From: Trileptium ribeirensis
Taxonomy: Eukaryota > Nematoda > Enoplea > Enoplida > Thoracostomopsidae
DNA length: 64,000 nucleotides
Direction of reading: 5' to 3'
NCBI GenBank assembly: GCA_030248225.1
Contig: JASANE010025014.1
Coordinates: forward strand, 1 to 64,000
Shown here: positions 8,707 to 19,721 of the stretch, piece after piece
Numbering within the stretch: position 1 is the stretch's first letter
Layout of the letters: the number at the start of each line of letters is the position of its first letter
The notes under the pieces: model-generated
The model's database searches: none
The model's input: only the letters and a program-made list of their open reading frames with translations
Told to the model about the DNA's origin: nothing
Position numbers and translations under genes: made by a program

Positions 8707-11700
8707 CTGCCGCATCGAGAAAAGTCAGGAAATAGCTTAATATACAGAAAAAAGAATGCTGCTACGAGCTCCATGAGAGAGATTGAAAATACGAAGTGGA
8801 TCCGACCTCCACGATAGGCAATCTGAAGAACGACGTTGCGGATAATTCAATGGGTAACGTCATCCCTGCTCAACATCAGTTAATATATAGGTTAAGTTTA
8901 CACGTGTATATACATATATGGGTCATTTCATGAAACAATGTACTTTTGAAATACCTCATTTTGAAGCCAACATGAAACGTTTTCGAATGTACAGTGTCTA
9001 GACCCCCTCCGACGTAAAAAACCCTATTTCGGATTTGTCTCTATGCAAAAAGAGCTACCTGAAACCTGCTACAGGGGTCGCAAAGGGCCCCCATGAGGCT
9101 CAAATTTTAATCCGAAATAAGTCATTATTTTGTAGGTTGACGCAGTGACACGTGAACCATGATGTGTTTGTATGCAAGCCGGACCAAAATGGTCGTCGTC
9201 AAGCAATTTGGACTTGCGACCTAAAATTGGTGCCGCTAGGGCTCTCTTGGGGTTAAAGTCCGAGAGGGGCTACACCTGAGGTCGGGGAGAACGTGGGGAG
9301 GGCTACACCTCAGGTCTGGGGAAAGGGGGGGCTACACCTTCCTACAATATACAACGCCTGAAACTTTACCTATTTCTAAAGATTCTAGATTTGGTTTAAC
9401 ACACTGCTGGAGTAAAACAAACACAGTTGATCTATGATTAGCATACATTTAAGCGATGATTCCAAGGACAATGCGCGCAATAGATGTGCGGGCAGGCAGA
9501 AAGGTTATCTAGCTGCCCAGTTAACCGCACGGCCCCATATCATGGTGCAATGATGATAAACTGATATACTAATATGGTTCTTGCGAGCTTCAGTTTTGTT
9601 TACTATACATGCGGTCGAGGAGGATACATTTTCATTAAAAAAATTTTAATACATGGGTCGATTCTAGTGTGGTGTTACTATGTTTCCATTCGGCCTATTG
9701 TAAGACTGTACGCTAAATTTGGATTTTTTAACCTTAATTTTCGTAAGGTCGAGGAGGGGGGCTACATTTTGTGTATATATACCCCATTTTTAGCACTATA
9801 TAACCTTCGGCCTCGCAATTTAACTACACATGGATAGACGCTGACACTCTTTTTTTTCAATAAAACATTTATACTGATTACGATTATCGTTATATACAAG
9901 GTGGCCGCTGAGGCCGCGGTTCAATTTTCGGGGTTCTTTCAAAAAATCGGAATTCTGTGTTCAGCGTAAATAAATATCAAAATACACCTATTATAAGTTA
10001 TTAGCACCGTTGCAATTAAATATTTGTGACCAAATAACACAGGAAAATAACATTTAACACCTGGATTAGTAGATTGATGGCTCGAGACACAAATTTTACA
10101 AAATATTCCAACGAAAAAACGAATTGAGTCCACTCGGCAGAACTAGATAGTCCTGAGCAGTTTTGACTGCGGAGGCAAGGGTCATCAGGGCCAACTACAA
10201 GCCGGGTTGTGGCCGTTCCACCGTTCGTAATTTTAATTTCTTTGGTACAGTGGTTGCAGTGGTTTGCAGACAATGGTTTCCCAAAGACAGGTGCAACCCA
10301 TTTCCCACCACTTTGCAAACAATAGTTTGCCATGGACCGGTGCATCATATTTACCGAAGGCCGCGTGCTGCTACCACACAGCGTGGTCAGTATAGAGGTG
10401 AAATGACGTTTTGCAGTCAAAAACACATAATTTGTAGCGTTATTGCATGCGAAAAATCAATTGTAACAGTAATATTTATTTTTTGACTCGGCAGTGGAAG
10501 TCGAGAACATGGTGCAATATGCAATAAAAAATGTAAAAATGATTAGAAATTTTTTCGGGGTATTGTTATAACATTCGGTGTTTTTGGGTCTTTTTGGCTT
10601 TGGGGTTTTTCGGGGCTGCGGCCGCCCAGTATATAGAATTTTTGGCGCTAGTGCATTTTGACGTTATTTACCAGCGTATGCAAGATGCCATGTTTGACCT
10701 AGGTTGGGGCTACACGTCACGAAAATTTTTTTTCCGAAGCTTGACGTCAGCTTCAGTGTCGATGCTTAGTCCCAAGTTTTTGCGGAAAAATTAGCAAATA
10801 CCAAAGGATCACAAGAAATGAAAAACACACATATGTATCACGTGCTAGCTATACGGTGAACGTTTATAGTGTGATATGTGTTTTTGGCTTCATTTGGTCA
10901 ATCCGGTTTCTAGACCTCTGGCTCCTGCTATGTTAGGGGCACAGAAGTCCACCATACCTCATTGTGACCGTCGGAACGCTTATTACTACACCTCACAGCG
11001 ACATTAAATTTCCTTCTAAAAGACTGGTGGTATGGGCCAAAAAGTTCCGATGTAGCCCCCTCCCCCAGACCAAAATGACATGGTTTCGTGAAAAGACCCA
11101 TATGTCCATCGGACTCAGTCATAGTCCTCAGACTAAGCTCAACATTTGGATGTCACTTGATTTCAGCGCTTTTCTTGATTTACACTCGTGAACCACTGCG
11201 CGCTAAAGGAGTACGCGATATGTTCGTCCTAATTGCACTCGGAGGTCACGGTAAGAGTAATCGAGACTGAATTCCAACGATTTCCTAAAATTATTATTTC
11301 ATAGGATCCTTTATCACCTACTTTTGTGCGCAATGCCTGACTTTCCTGACGTGGGGAACCTGATACCCAAAGTTATCAGACAATTTTGCACATCTTAAAA
11401 ATTTTGTGAAGCTGTTGGATCGGGCCTCACCCATGAAGATTTGCTAAAAATGAGTGTACTTTAAATTTAAAAATTTCCCCTAAGCTACGGCATAGGGGAA
11501 CTCGACGAGATTGATTTCTGAGTCGACCGTTCTGAGTTCCCGCATTAAGTGTCCAAAATCCCGACGTCTCAATTCATCTGTTAAATCCTAATTTCTTTAT
11601 GTCCCAAAGGAAGAGAGATAAATGTATATATTTTAGAATAGAATATGACCTGAAATCTACAGGTTCTCACAGAATTTAGCCTGTGCCCTAGCGCTTAGTT

Positions 11701-13080
11701 AACAATATAACGATAGCGACGTCACTGCATAGCATCTCAAAAATAATCGATATCTTCTGCCACTGTTTAAATGTCCGACCCACAACAGAGAACAGCAAGA
11801 CAGCAGAAAGTATCGACTAATAGGGTCGTGACTATAGTACAATCCAGCGGTCTGGCTTGGAAATTGTCCTAAAATAATTTAAGCATTATTTACTATATTT
11901 ACTGGGTTTGAATTTAGCTTTATCTGACGGAACGTGTGCTTTGTTAATTTGCGAATTTACTTGAAGGCAAAGACTAAGCCCGGTTTAAAAAGAGCTCGAA
12001 GGAAGAGTACAAGGTGAAGATTTTTAGTAGTTACTGTGACTTTAGTAAATCTGATAATCTAACCCTAATACAAGTGAAAGACAAGAGTAATGCGTACCAC
12101 GACTACTGGAAACACTTAAAAACAAGTCCGTTCCTCAAGGTCTTTTTGATCAAAATCAATTAAGTTCTAATTAAAAAGCACCAATAAAGTATAGCTATAG
12201 AATATAAATATATGATCTCAAGCTTAAGTTGAGGGTATGGGAGCAAGGGTTAGAAGGTTAGTTCGCTAGCTAATGTTCAATTGAAAGTTATGGTCTTGGG
12301 CGACGATGACCTGTGAGCTGTCAGAGCTGGTCTCTAGATGACCAAACATGTTCAGAAAAGTGCCAAAACACAAAGTCTATGAGCGATTGAAAGACGGCTA
12401 AAAAATTTCATCGTCGTTAAGTAGCAACATAGATACGCGTAGCTGAATCCAAATGGCGGGTCCAAAGTCCCTATAATGACTGAACTAAATTATAACTTCC
12501 AATAGTCTGTTTAAAGCCGGTTTTGTAGCCCAACGGATAAAAACGGAGGGCAAACCCAGAAATTGCTTTGCCGGGCTCGAGGGCTCAAATCAAAGGACTA
12601 AAGGGTCAATATTGTTACAACAAAGATCATCACAATTCCTGGAATGAATTTTGAGTTAAAAGTAATTGAAGTTTTAGGTGGGGGCGATTAGCTTTAGGTT
12701 ACTCCACTCATGAACCCGGTTGATTTCTGTCAACATAATACCCGTGTAATACATGTGTATTACTTATCAAAATTTTAAAAAATTCGTACAAGGAATTTTG
12801 AGTAGGAATGTTTTAATTTCGGTCCAATCCGTAAATTTTATGTATGCGCTCCGTTAACGAGTAAGTGAAGCAGAAACTTGCCGCTAAAATCATGGCTTAG
12901 TGTAACAGAAATTCCTGAAACCAGTAATAGTTGCAACGACCAGAAAATATAAACAGCAAGTTTGTCCTTATAAAATCATTGTTTTAACTCGGTCGATCAA
13001 GATCAATTTTTAAACTCCTAACTCATCTCAGGAATCATGCAAAATTAATCTTCGCGAGTATCGCGTTGGTTGTGTGCCTT
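8707..13080. other. Long Pcf11 intron part, no gene recognised
   Basis: Within the intron between the exons at 8706 and 16573. It has a GC-richer patch at 9220-9345 in which GGGCTACACCT recurs several times, and a short segment at 10590-10640 (GGTTTTTCGGGGCTGCGGCC) related to 18840-18890. ORFs of 60-136 codons in this stretch show no family motif and no paired splice sites. Confidence 0.45.
12526..12592 (+). other. tRNA-like A and B boxes (possible SINE head)
   Basis: TAGCCCAACGG at 12526-12536 fits the tRNA A box (TRGYNNARNGG), and GGCTCAAATCA at 12582-12592 is close to the B box (GGTTCRANTCC). The spacing suits an internal pol III promoter. The sequence does not fold into a normal tRNA by eye, so a decayed tRNA-derived SINE is likelier than a tRNA gene. 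Confidence 0.25.
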
Positions 13081-13280
13081 AGCTCAAGAATGACTTCGGC
13101 TCCAGAGGGCATTCCACCACCGGCCTCCCCGGGTGAAGGTATGATGTCAAACGGATTCTAGAGTCCAGGAAGGGAAGGGCGATTAGCTCAACAATGACTT
13201 CGGCTACAGAGGGCATTACACCACCGGCCTCCCCGGGTGAAGGTATGACGTCGAACGGACTCAGGAAGGGAAGGGCGATT
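13081..13280. repeat. Two-copy tandem repeat, about 104 bp
   Basis: AGCTCAAGAATGACTTCGGC at 13081 recurs as AGCTCAACAATGACTTCGGC at 13185. Both copies continue through CCACCGGCCTCCCCGGGTGA and GGAAGGGAAGGGCGATT. The second copy is slightly shorter. Confidence 0.85.
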
Positions 13281-13354
13281 CCAGCGAAAAAAGAGTGGAA
13301 ATTTTACTTAGTCTTACTTTAAGTTAACTGGTTAGTCTTGTTATCATCCTCACA

Positions 13355-13500
13355 CATAATTACATACCGTACTATAGTCCATCGTCTTCGTGTACTTATG
13401 CATGGGGCGGGTGCCACGATACCACGAAAACAGTCCATAATTACATACCGTACTATAGTCCATCGTCTTCGTGTACAATGCATGGGGCGTGGAAAAGGGC
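13355..13500. repeat. Two-copy tandem repeat, period ~80
   Basis: CATAATTACATACCGTACTA begins at 13355 and 13435. Both copies run through CATCGTCTTCGTGTAC and GCATGGGGCG. Confidence 0.8.
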
Positions 13501-14180
13501 CTCCAAATCCTACCCTATGAGACAATGGAGGCGCGGGCCTTGGATTTAAAAGCGGCTGCTCGAGCTGATGATTTTGATATCTAATACCATGTGGGAAAGA
13601 CGAAGAAGTGGAAATCGGGTTCTTGGGAGAACCCATTAAGATTTACGGTAGAAAAAGAGGAAATTCCAGGGTTCTCGTACTGGCTGGCGTTTTGCTCGCA
13701 GAACAAGTGAGCAATTACATATTTGGACATGACTCACTAAGGGGAATACAACGATGGGTGACATGCCCATTGGGAAAATTTCCGTAAATTTCATGGAGGT
13801 ACTGTACCCAAGATTGGCACAGGGGGTCCATGCCGGGTTTAAATTACATCCTAAAATACATGTATCATCGTTATAATTTTTAAATCTATATACTATACAA
13901 CTAATACAATAAATTATTTCCAATTCATCCCGATATCTAATTTCGGGTCAACGTTCCAATTTTCTTTAATTAGTCTGTGAATGTTGCACGGAATTCTACG
14001 GGACCGATCTCGTTGGAAATATCGAAACGTTTTGTGCCAGAAAAATTCTTACCCATTCGGGAGTTATGACCCGGGTCGGTAATGACCCTAAATTCCGAGG
14101 ATTACACTACAAGAAGATGATCATACAATAATAAACGCATGGGCAATGTTAAACGGCTAAGTATGCAATGTTGTACTAGA
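13501..14180. other. Intron sequence, nothing assigned
   Basis: An open minus-strand frame (13923-13636) lacks motifs. ATTCGGGAGTTATGACC near 14060 resembles the tail phrase found at 15230 and may be old retrotransposon sequence. Confidence 0.35.
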
Positions 14181-15309
14181 AACTCTATCGAGATTGCAGA
14201 ACGTAGTGAAGCATATGCACACCTACGCCTTTTGCGTGCACAGCCAATCAGCTCTCGATAGCATACGTTGATAGGCTATGTGGATATCACACGATACCGC
14301 ACAAGTTAAAACAAAACTAACATCGGTAATAAGTTTCTCAAGCCCCAAAACCCCCAAGTGCAAGCTATCAGCCTCCCAAGGCGTAACAGTAAAATTAGGA
14401 ATATTGGGTCGATAAACCGTGGCGGCGCCATACCCCCGTACTCATAGAACCATGGATCGCAGAGCAAAATCTACACCAGAAATGAGTTTGACATGCCCGA
14501 ACACCTCTAAGTAAATATTTTCAGCCGCCCAAGCCATCCAAACAAATTTTTTTGAATTTTGGGTCGAGGAATAATTGGGGCACCATACCCCTACCTCAAA
14601 CCCCATAAATCCAGAACCGGAACCTTAATCGAAAAACAAAAGAGGCATGGCCATTTATCATTTTACTACGAAATAAAACATACCAGACAAAAAAATCGAA
14701 AGTTAAGATAAAAACAACCTTGCTTCCGTGAAGGGTAATAAAATCGGGTGAAAACCCCTCAATTTGACCTCTGATCCCAAACCATGGGGCGTCATATCCC
14801 CGTACCCATGGAAGAATTCAAAACCAGCACCGGCAATGAGTTTCCCATGCTCGAAAACCCTATGTTGAAACTTATCAGCCACCCAAGACGTCAGAACAAA
14901 TTTTCAAATTTTGTGTCAAGGAACCATTGGGGCGCCATACCTCCATATCTTAAACCTCATAAATCCAGAACTGGAGCCTTAATCGAAAAGCCAAAAAGAA
15001 GCGTCGGCATTTATTTTACTATGAAATAAAACCAACCAGAGAAAAAATTCGAAAGTTAATATAAAAATAGCCTTGCTTCCATGAAGGGTACTAAAATTGG
15101 GCATAAACCACATTTAGACCCCTGACCCCGGAACGAGATACAAAACTAATAAAAGCTCGGAGTACACGGTAAATCGACTATGCCGGTTCGAATGAGCCCA
15201 AGGTCATGAGAATCGGTTAAGTCGTTCCCGAGTTATGACCATCACACACACAGAGACAGAATTTAAAAGATTTCACCCTGCAATACACAATCTCCACTAC
15301 GTTCTGATG
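14181..15309 (+). mobile_element. Tandem-core element, copy 1 (Helentron/DINE-like)
   Basis: Begins AACTCTATCGAGATTGCAGA and ends near CTCCACTACGTTCTGA. The 12-bp words CAGAACGTAGTG (14197) and CACTACGTTCTG (15306) are exact inverses placed just inside the ends. The core has two tandem units of about 360 bp (from about 14420 and 14783), each with GGGGCG.CATA, CAATGAGTTT.CCATGC, CAGCCGCCCA and CTTGCTTCCGTGAAGGGTA. There is no coding capacity. Subterminal inverted repeats plus a tandem core recall Helentron-derived DINE elements, but I could not confirm the class. Confidence 0.6.
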
Positions 15310-15570
15310 AAGAAACGACTAACGGTTATACAACAGCAAATACATGATCATCCATAGCAAATGACTCTAAATTGATCAAGGTTAAGCCAAGTCATACTCG
15401 ATCATATGCACACACGTTCTCAGGCAAGGGAAGGGAGAAGCTGGAATTTGGTTCAAAAACAGTGTTTTCCCCGTCTAGTTTTTGTAGCTTTGGGGTTCGA
15501 TAATGTTGCCTATTGGGCGATGGTAAGGATTGAGGCGTAACGATCCAGATTAGATCTGCTACATAGGCAC

Positions 15571-16409
15571 CACGGAGTAACCGGCATTCCGGTTCCGGTA
15601 AAAGGCAAAAACCATACCGGAATCGGAATTCCGGTTAAAAAATTTGTTTAAAATTTTCCATATTTTTGCTTCATACGTCTGGCCTGCCCACAGCCCTCCG
15701 AAAAGTGGGGGGACTTCGGGGCCCCCATGCTCATTATCGGAGAAAATTAAAAGCGCGGGGGGATAAATTTACCTTAAAATACTAAACATACCCATATTTT
15801 TGAATGTATTTTCAAGCCAAAAACGATATTTTAGCCTTATAAATAGTGGTAATTAATGTTTAAAAAACAATTTGCAAACAAAAAACAAATTGTTAGACAT
15901 AAAAAAGTTTAGGAATTAGTTGAACATGGGGGTTTCGGCCGAGTGGTGGGACGGACATGGGGCAAAATCTCACGAACATGGGGGATTTGGAAAGTGGGGG
16001 TCCCCTCACCCCCACCGTGGACTCGATGTATGTGGCCAGTATGTGGTCCAAACTATGTAATATATGCTCAATGAACAAGTTCCACTGCAACCAAAGTGTT
16101 TGCTCTACGCTCCATGCGTTACAAGCACATTCAGTTCAACGCTATTTGCGCAAGGCTGTATAGTGCAAGGCGTTTTTGATCTTGGGGTCCAAAAACCGAC
16201 ATATTGATCGATAAATAAACATTATTAGCTTTCTCAATCTCTTCAAAGTTCCAGAGAAGCAAAAATGTCATCGCAATGCATTAAGTTTAATGTAAAAGTT
16301 ATTTCTGCTACATTTTACACATTTTTACTACTAAGTTTCGAAGACCAGGTTCCGGTAACGGATCAGGCTTAAATGGACGGTTCCGGTTGCTGATTGCGGT
16401 TATTTCCTG
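15571..16409 (-). mobile_element. hAT-like MITE family, copy 1 (interrupted)
   Basis: The right-hand end of the family consensus, read inverted (CACGGAGTAACCGGCATTCC), opens the element and ...GGTTATTTCCTG closes it. It is the most diverged copy and is split by the GC-rich MITE at 15679-16039: the family phrase that elsewhere reads TTCATACTGTAATCCAAAC is here broken after TTCATA. Target duplication is no longer recognisable. Confidence 0.75.
15679..16039 (-). mobile_element. GC-rich MITE, copy 1, nested in a hAT-like copy
   Basis: Starts CTGGCCTGCCCACAGCCCT and runs, with the opposite orientation, parallel to the copy at 24419-24786. Shared internal words are AAAAGTGGGGGGACTT, the A-rich centre with AAAACAATTTGCAAAC, and ACATGGGGGATTTGG. 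Its right end is damaged (GTGGAC then an 11-base interruption before GGCCAG). No coding capacity. Confidence 0.8.
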
Positions 16410-16572
16410 ACGGTAGATCGAAAAATTTTGTTAGGAATTTTTCGGTGCGGCGGTTTAAACTTTATCCGAAACTTGTTACATTAAAATTTTTGACAAATAC
16501 CTTAGATATATAACAATTGTTATTTTTTGCGGCACTGAAATTCTATGGACTCAATCGGTTATTTTAACTTAC

Positions 16573-16632
16573 ATTTTGGAAGCAATCCAGCATTAACCAA
16601 TTTACGCACCAAATCATTTAGATTGCCACCGG
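16573..16632 (-). CDS. Pcf11: Pcf11 exon, short conserved helix after the Gly-Pro repeats
   Basis: A 60-base minus-strand exon: acceptor TTTCAG|CC, donor CAAAAT|GTAAGT. It starts by completing the phase-1 codon of the exon at 19260 and ends in phase 1. It encodes GGNLNDLVRKLVNAGLLPK, which matches the short conserved Pcf11 segment of the type (V/I)NDLLxKLxxxGI(L/I) that lies between the Gly-Pro-Pro repeat region and the zinc fingers. Both splice sites are consensus and both phases fit, so the call is firm for so short an exon. Confidence 0.75.
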
Positions 16633-18423
16633 CTGAAACCAACACAAAAACAAATTGTACAAGCGATAATTGTTAACTAAAATTTACTGCTACATCGTTC
16701 TATCAAGTACAGTAATACTATGGACGGAAATAAAGGCGAATCTTTCAAAAACTTGTCAATTATTCTTCAAGAGCGGCTTGCATCTCTTTCAGTAAACAAG
16801 GATGGTGTGCTGAAACCATCGGATTAGCAACGCCACTAGTTTTTTATTCGGCTAGGTCAGTGTTCCATCCAAGGCAGTATAAAATCTATAGCCTGATACA
16901 AGCACTGTGAAACTTTTATACTTCTCCAGCGTACTCTACGAACAAGGTCTATCAAACATGCATTAGCGTAATATTCCATTAACCAAGGAACATAAAGATG
17001 ACCGAGTGGATAATGGAATGTCAACAGTATGGCTAGCTGCATTCCATATTTATCCTGAACTCGCAAATCTCATTCCACCAACATTGTCTACTGAGTCGTG
17101 CAATTGACCAGTGAGTTTACTTGCTCATAAGATCAAAAGAATACAAATAAAGAGTCTGATGCAGCAATGTTAAGTATTAATAATCGTCCATAAAATATTC
17201 ACGAGTAACTCGAAAAGCGAGGGGAAACGGAGCATGTGTAGACACTCTATGCTTATTGTTCCCGCTAAAAGCTTCATAGTAGCAATTATACACTGGCAAT
17301 AGTTTATTGGTGAGGCTACGGTCAATATAGTCATATATCAGCAAATACAATTGTTTTGTCATATTTGGCAGCCCCAAAAACCTATAGGCACGTTCGATTG
17401 ACAATTGACTTATATAGATTTATATTGGAAAATATGCGAAATTTGATTATTTTGGTCCCAAACTTTACGGGCTCCGACATCGTCCCGCAGGATTAAAACA
17501 CAACCAACATGGGATTAAAACAAAGAAACCAACGTGTTTAACGGATTAAATAACCCTTCAATCCCATAGTTCAGATATACAAACAAAAAACTTCTTGTGC
17601 AAAAATTCTGAAATTTCCACATTTTTGGATATTTTGTAAACACGCTCACAGCTGAACAACTAAAGCTCTGACAAAAAATACTCGATAAAAGCATTTCGGA
17701 ATGAGGTTTGCATTTTCGCCGAGAAGACTCTATCTCTCAAGATATGGATGGCGAAAATAGATACCCGGCGGCCAAATTTAAAAAACTGTGACCCATGACA
17801 CTTTTGGGACCCATTTAGACCCGAAAGACGCGGTCGACGACTATTCCGCGTAATGAAAATGCACAAAAAAACTAAATTAGTGATATAGGTAAAAACGCCG
17901 CTCTCACAGTTTTAATAATTGAGAACGATATAAGATGGGCCAAACATTTTGTCTGAGGGTGTCAATGATATCTCATCGTCGAATGGATGGATTTCGACAA
18001 AATTTTTGTTTGATCGCAAACATTGGTAACGATGTGGCCTTTAATTGAATGCTACGAACCCCGTTCCCGGGTTCCGGATAAACATGGCCAAAAACTGGTT
18101 CTCAGTGCTCTATCCCAAACCTGGCCATATGGGAATGGTTCGCAGTTCCGATCGTACGACAAAGGCTTCTAATCGAAAAAGCAGACGATGATCCGAAATG
18201 ACTATCAGCGAGATCTACAACTTTTTTGTGGGACTACTCATTGGGACGCTGTGGGCTCAAATATGGTTCGCTATCCTTTTGTCAGAAATTCGATTTTTCA
18301 ATTTTTGGCATTTCACTGTGCTTTTGGGACTTTGAACCAGTGTTTAAGGTGTCAAATCATGCTGAAAAACGATGGTTTTATAATATAGAGTTATAAATAA
18401 TGCTGAATATAAGTGTTTGACCC
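16633..18423. other. Pcf11 intron, unassigned coding-like scraps
   Basis: A 35-codon plus-strand ORF at 16720 (MDGNKGESFKNLSIILQERL...) is followed by stop-interrupted plus-strand frames containing STVWLAAFHIYPELANLIPP near 17010-17090. On the minus strand two frames of 75 and 69 codons (17404-17177, 17066-16857) overlap the same DNA. None has recognisable motifs or flanking splice sites that fit Pcf11. They may be remains of a transposon protein. The rest is AT-rich and unremarkable; 17930-18120 resembles (inverted) 34600-34700. Confidence 0.3.
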
Positions 18424-18540
18424 CCGATGGCGATCCAACAAGTAGAATTCGATGCTCGATAACACGTATTTTACCATAACCGAAGGCCCGTCGAAAGATC
18501 CGCGCAGTACCGTACCGTTATTAGCTCACTGCTTGTACCT
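18424..18540 (-). pseudogene. Decayed copy of part of the Pcf11 exon at 19260-19721
   Basis: This stretch aligns in order with 19533-19650 inside the real exon. Shared words include GAATTCGATGCTCGA, TTTTACCA, CGAAAGA.CCGCG.AGT and CGTACCG. Read on the coding strand, the copy has lost one base between GTAAAA and TCGAGCATCG and carries many substitutions, so it cannot encode the GGPPIVVKVSGVEHRIQLVG segment. It lies on the same strand as the gene, about 1.1 kb further downstream, inside the following intron. This points to a tandem exon duplication followed by decay. Confidence 0.75.
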
Positions 18541-19259
18541 GCAAATAATGTATATCTTTTCAGGCTTTCAAGGGATTACGATCGACGATTCAGAATTATA
18601 GTACTCCCAGTCTTCATTAGTTTTGTTTTGTTTTGCGTGTAGTGTATTAAGAATTGTCTATATCATTTTTTGGAACGCTGATTGCGATGGTTTGGTTTCC
18701 TACAGTCCATCACGAATATTTCATACCCTTTCAGGTGTTTTCAATGGGCTTAAGGACGATGAAAATAATTTCTAGATTTAGTCTGTCTTCAGTAGTTCGG
18801 TTTTGTATTGCGTGAATGGCATCAAGAATGGTCTTCGGGGTTTTTCATGGTTTTTCGGGGTTGCGGCCACCCAGGGTCTATTATACGTTTTTCCGACTGA
18901 TGAATACGATGGTTCGGTTATTTAGTCCAACATGACTGCACCACAATTTCGTACGTCGCCGCTTACATATATATTTGATCATGCTTTGTTTTCTGTGCCG
19001 TCAGGTAAGCTATTATAGGCTTTCTGACACGTAGAATAATAATGGTATCCCTTAAGTACTATTAGGCCAGCAGCATATGACTTCGGGGTTCCAGAGCTTT
19101 TAGAATTGTATAGGCGCCAAGTACAAAGTCTATTACAAGCGAGTACACAATGATAACTATAGACGAAACCACCCTCGCTTGCAAAAGAGTATTCCATGTT
19201 GAGTAAGTAAATCTAGAGAAATGAATATGTTAGAAATCTGATATAATACTTAGTAATAC

Positions 19260-19721
19260 CTTCTTCACCCTTGCTACCGCCTGATTTGTCTTGATTTCCT
19301 TTTACGGCTCCAGCAGCCGTAGCCTGTGTTGCAAAATTTAGATTCTGTTGATCCAATCCTACAGCAACGATAGTTTCTTGATTGCTTTGGTTCGACACAG
19401 CGCCTACAGCATTAGGCCCCAACAATTGAGTCGGGATCGGAGGTAAAGGCGGTCCACCGGGTCGTTGCTGGCGTTGAGCCGGCATAAAACGATACAGCTC
19501 GTAGTCGGGCTGCGGATCTATTTTGACCTCTGGTGGTGGGCCAACAAGTTGAATTCGATGCTCGACACCACTTACTTTTACCACAATCGGAGGGCCACCG
19601 AAAGACCCGCGTAGTGGCGTACCGCTCAGAATTAACTCACGGCCTGGACCTCCAAACACCAATGAATGATTAATGCCGTTAATCAATATTTGCTTAACTT
19701 CGCCGAACGCCAACAGATGGC
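19260..19721 (-). CDS. Pcf11: Pcf11 exon, Gly-Pro-Pro repeat region
   Basis: A 462-base minus-strand exon: acceptor TTATTTTAG|GC, donor GAAG|GTATTA (a weak donor, but the one whose phase fits the next exon; GTATTA 10 bases on would not). It encodes HLLAFGEVKQILINGINHS..., then two further modules with FGGPGREL, FGGPPIVVKVSG and LVGPPPEVKID, continuing the repeat pattern of the preceding exon, and then a Gln/Pro-rich tail. Such short beta-like modules with G-P-P-x-E are a mark of the animal Pcf11 C-terminal half. Phase 1 in, phase 1 out. Confidence 0.85.

Noticed and set aside
10016..10426. 136-codon minus-strand ORF with several cysteines
   Set aside because: I checked it as a possible Pcf11 zinc-finger exon. 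The Cys/His spacing does not fit, there are no usable splice sites, and the opposite strand is open for 107 codons as well.
17177..17404. 75-codon minus-strand ORF as an extra Pcf11 exon
   Set aside because: Exons 19260 and 16632 join directly in phase 1 and give conserved sequence; adding this frame needs splice sites that are not present.
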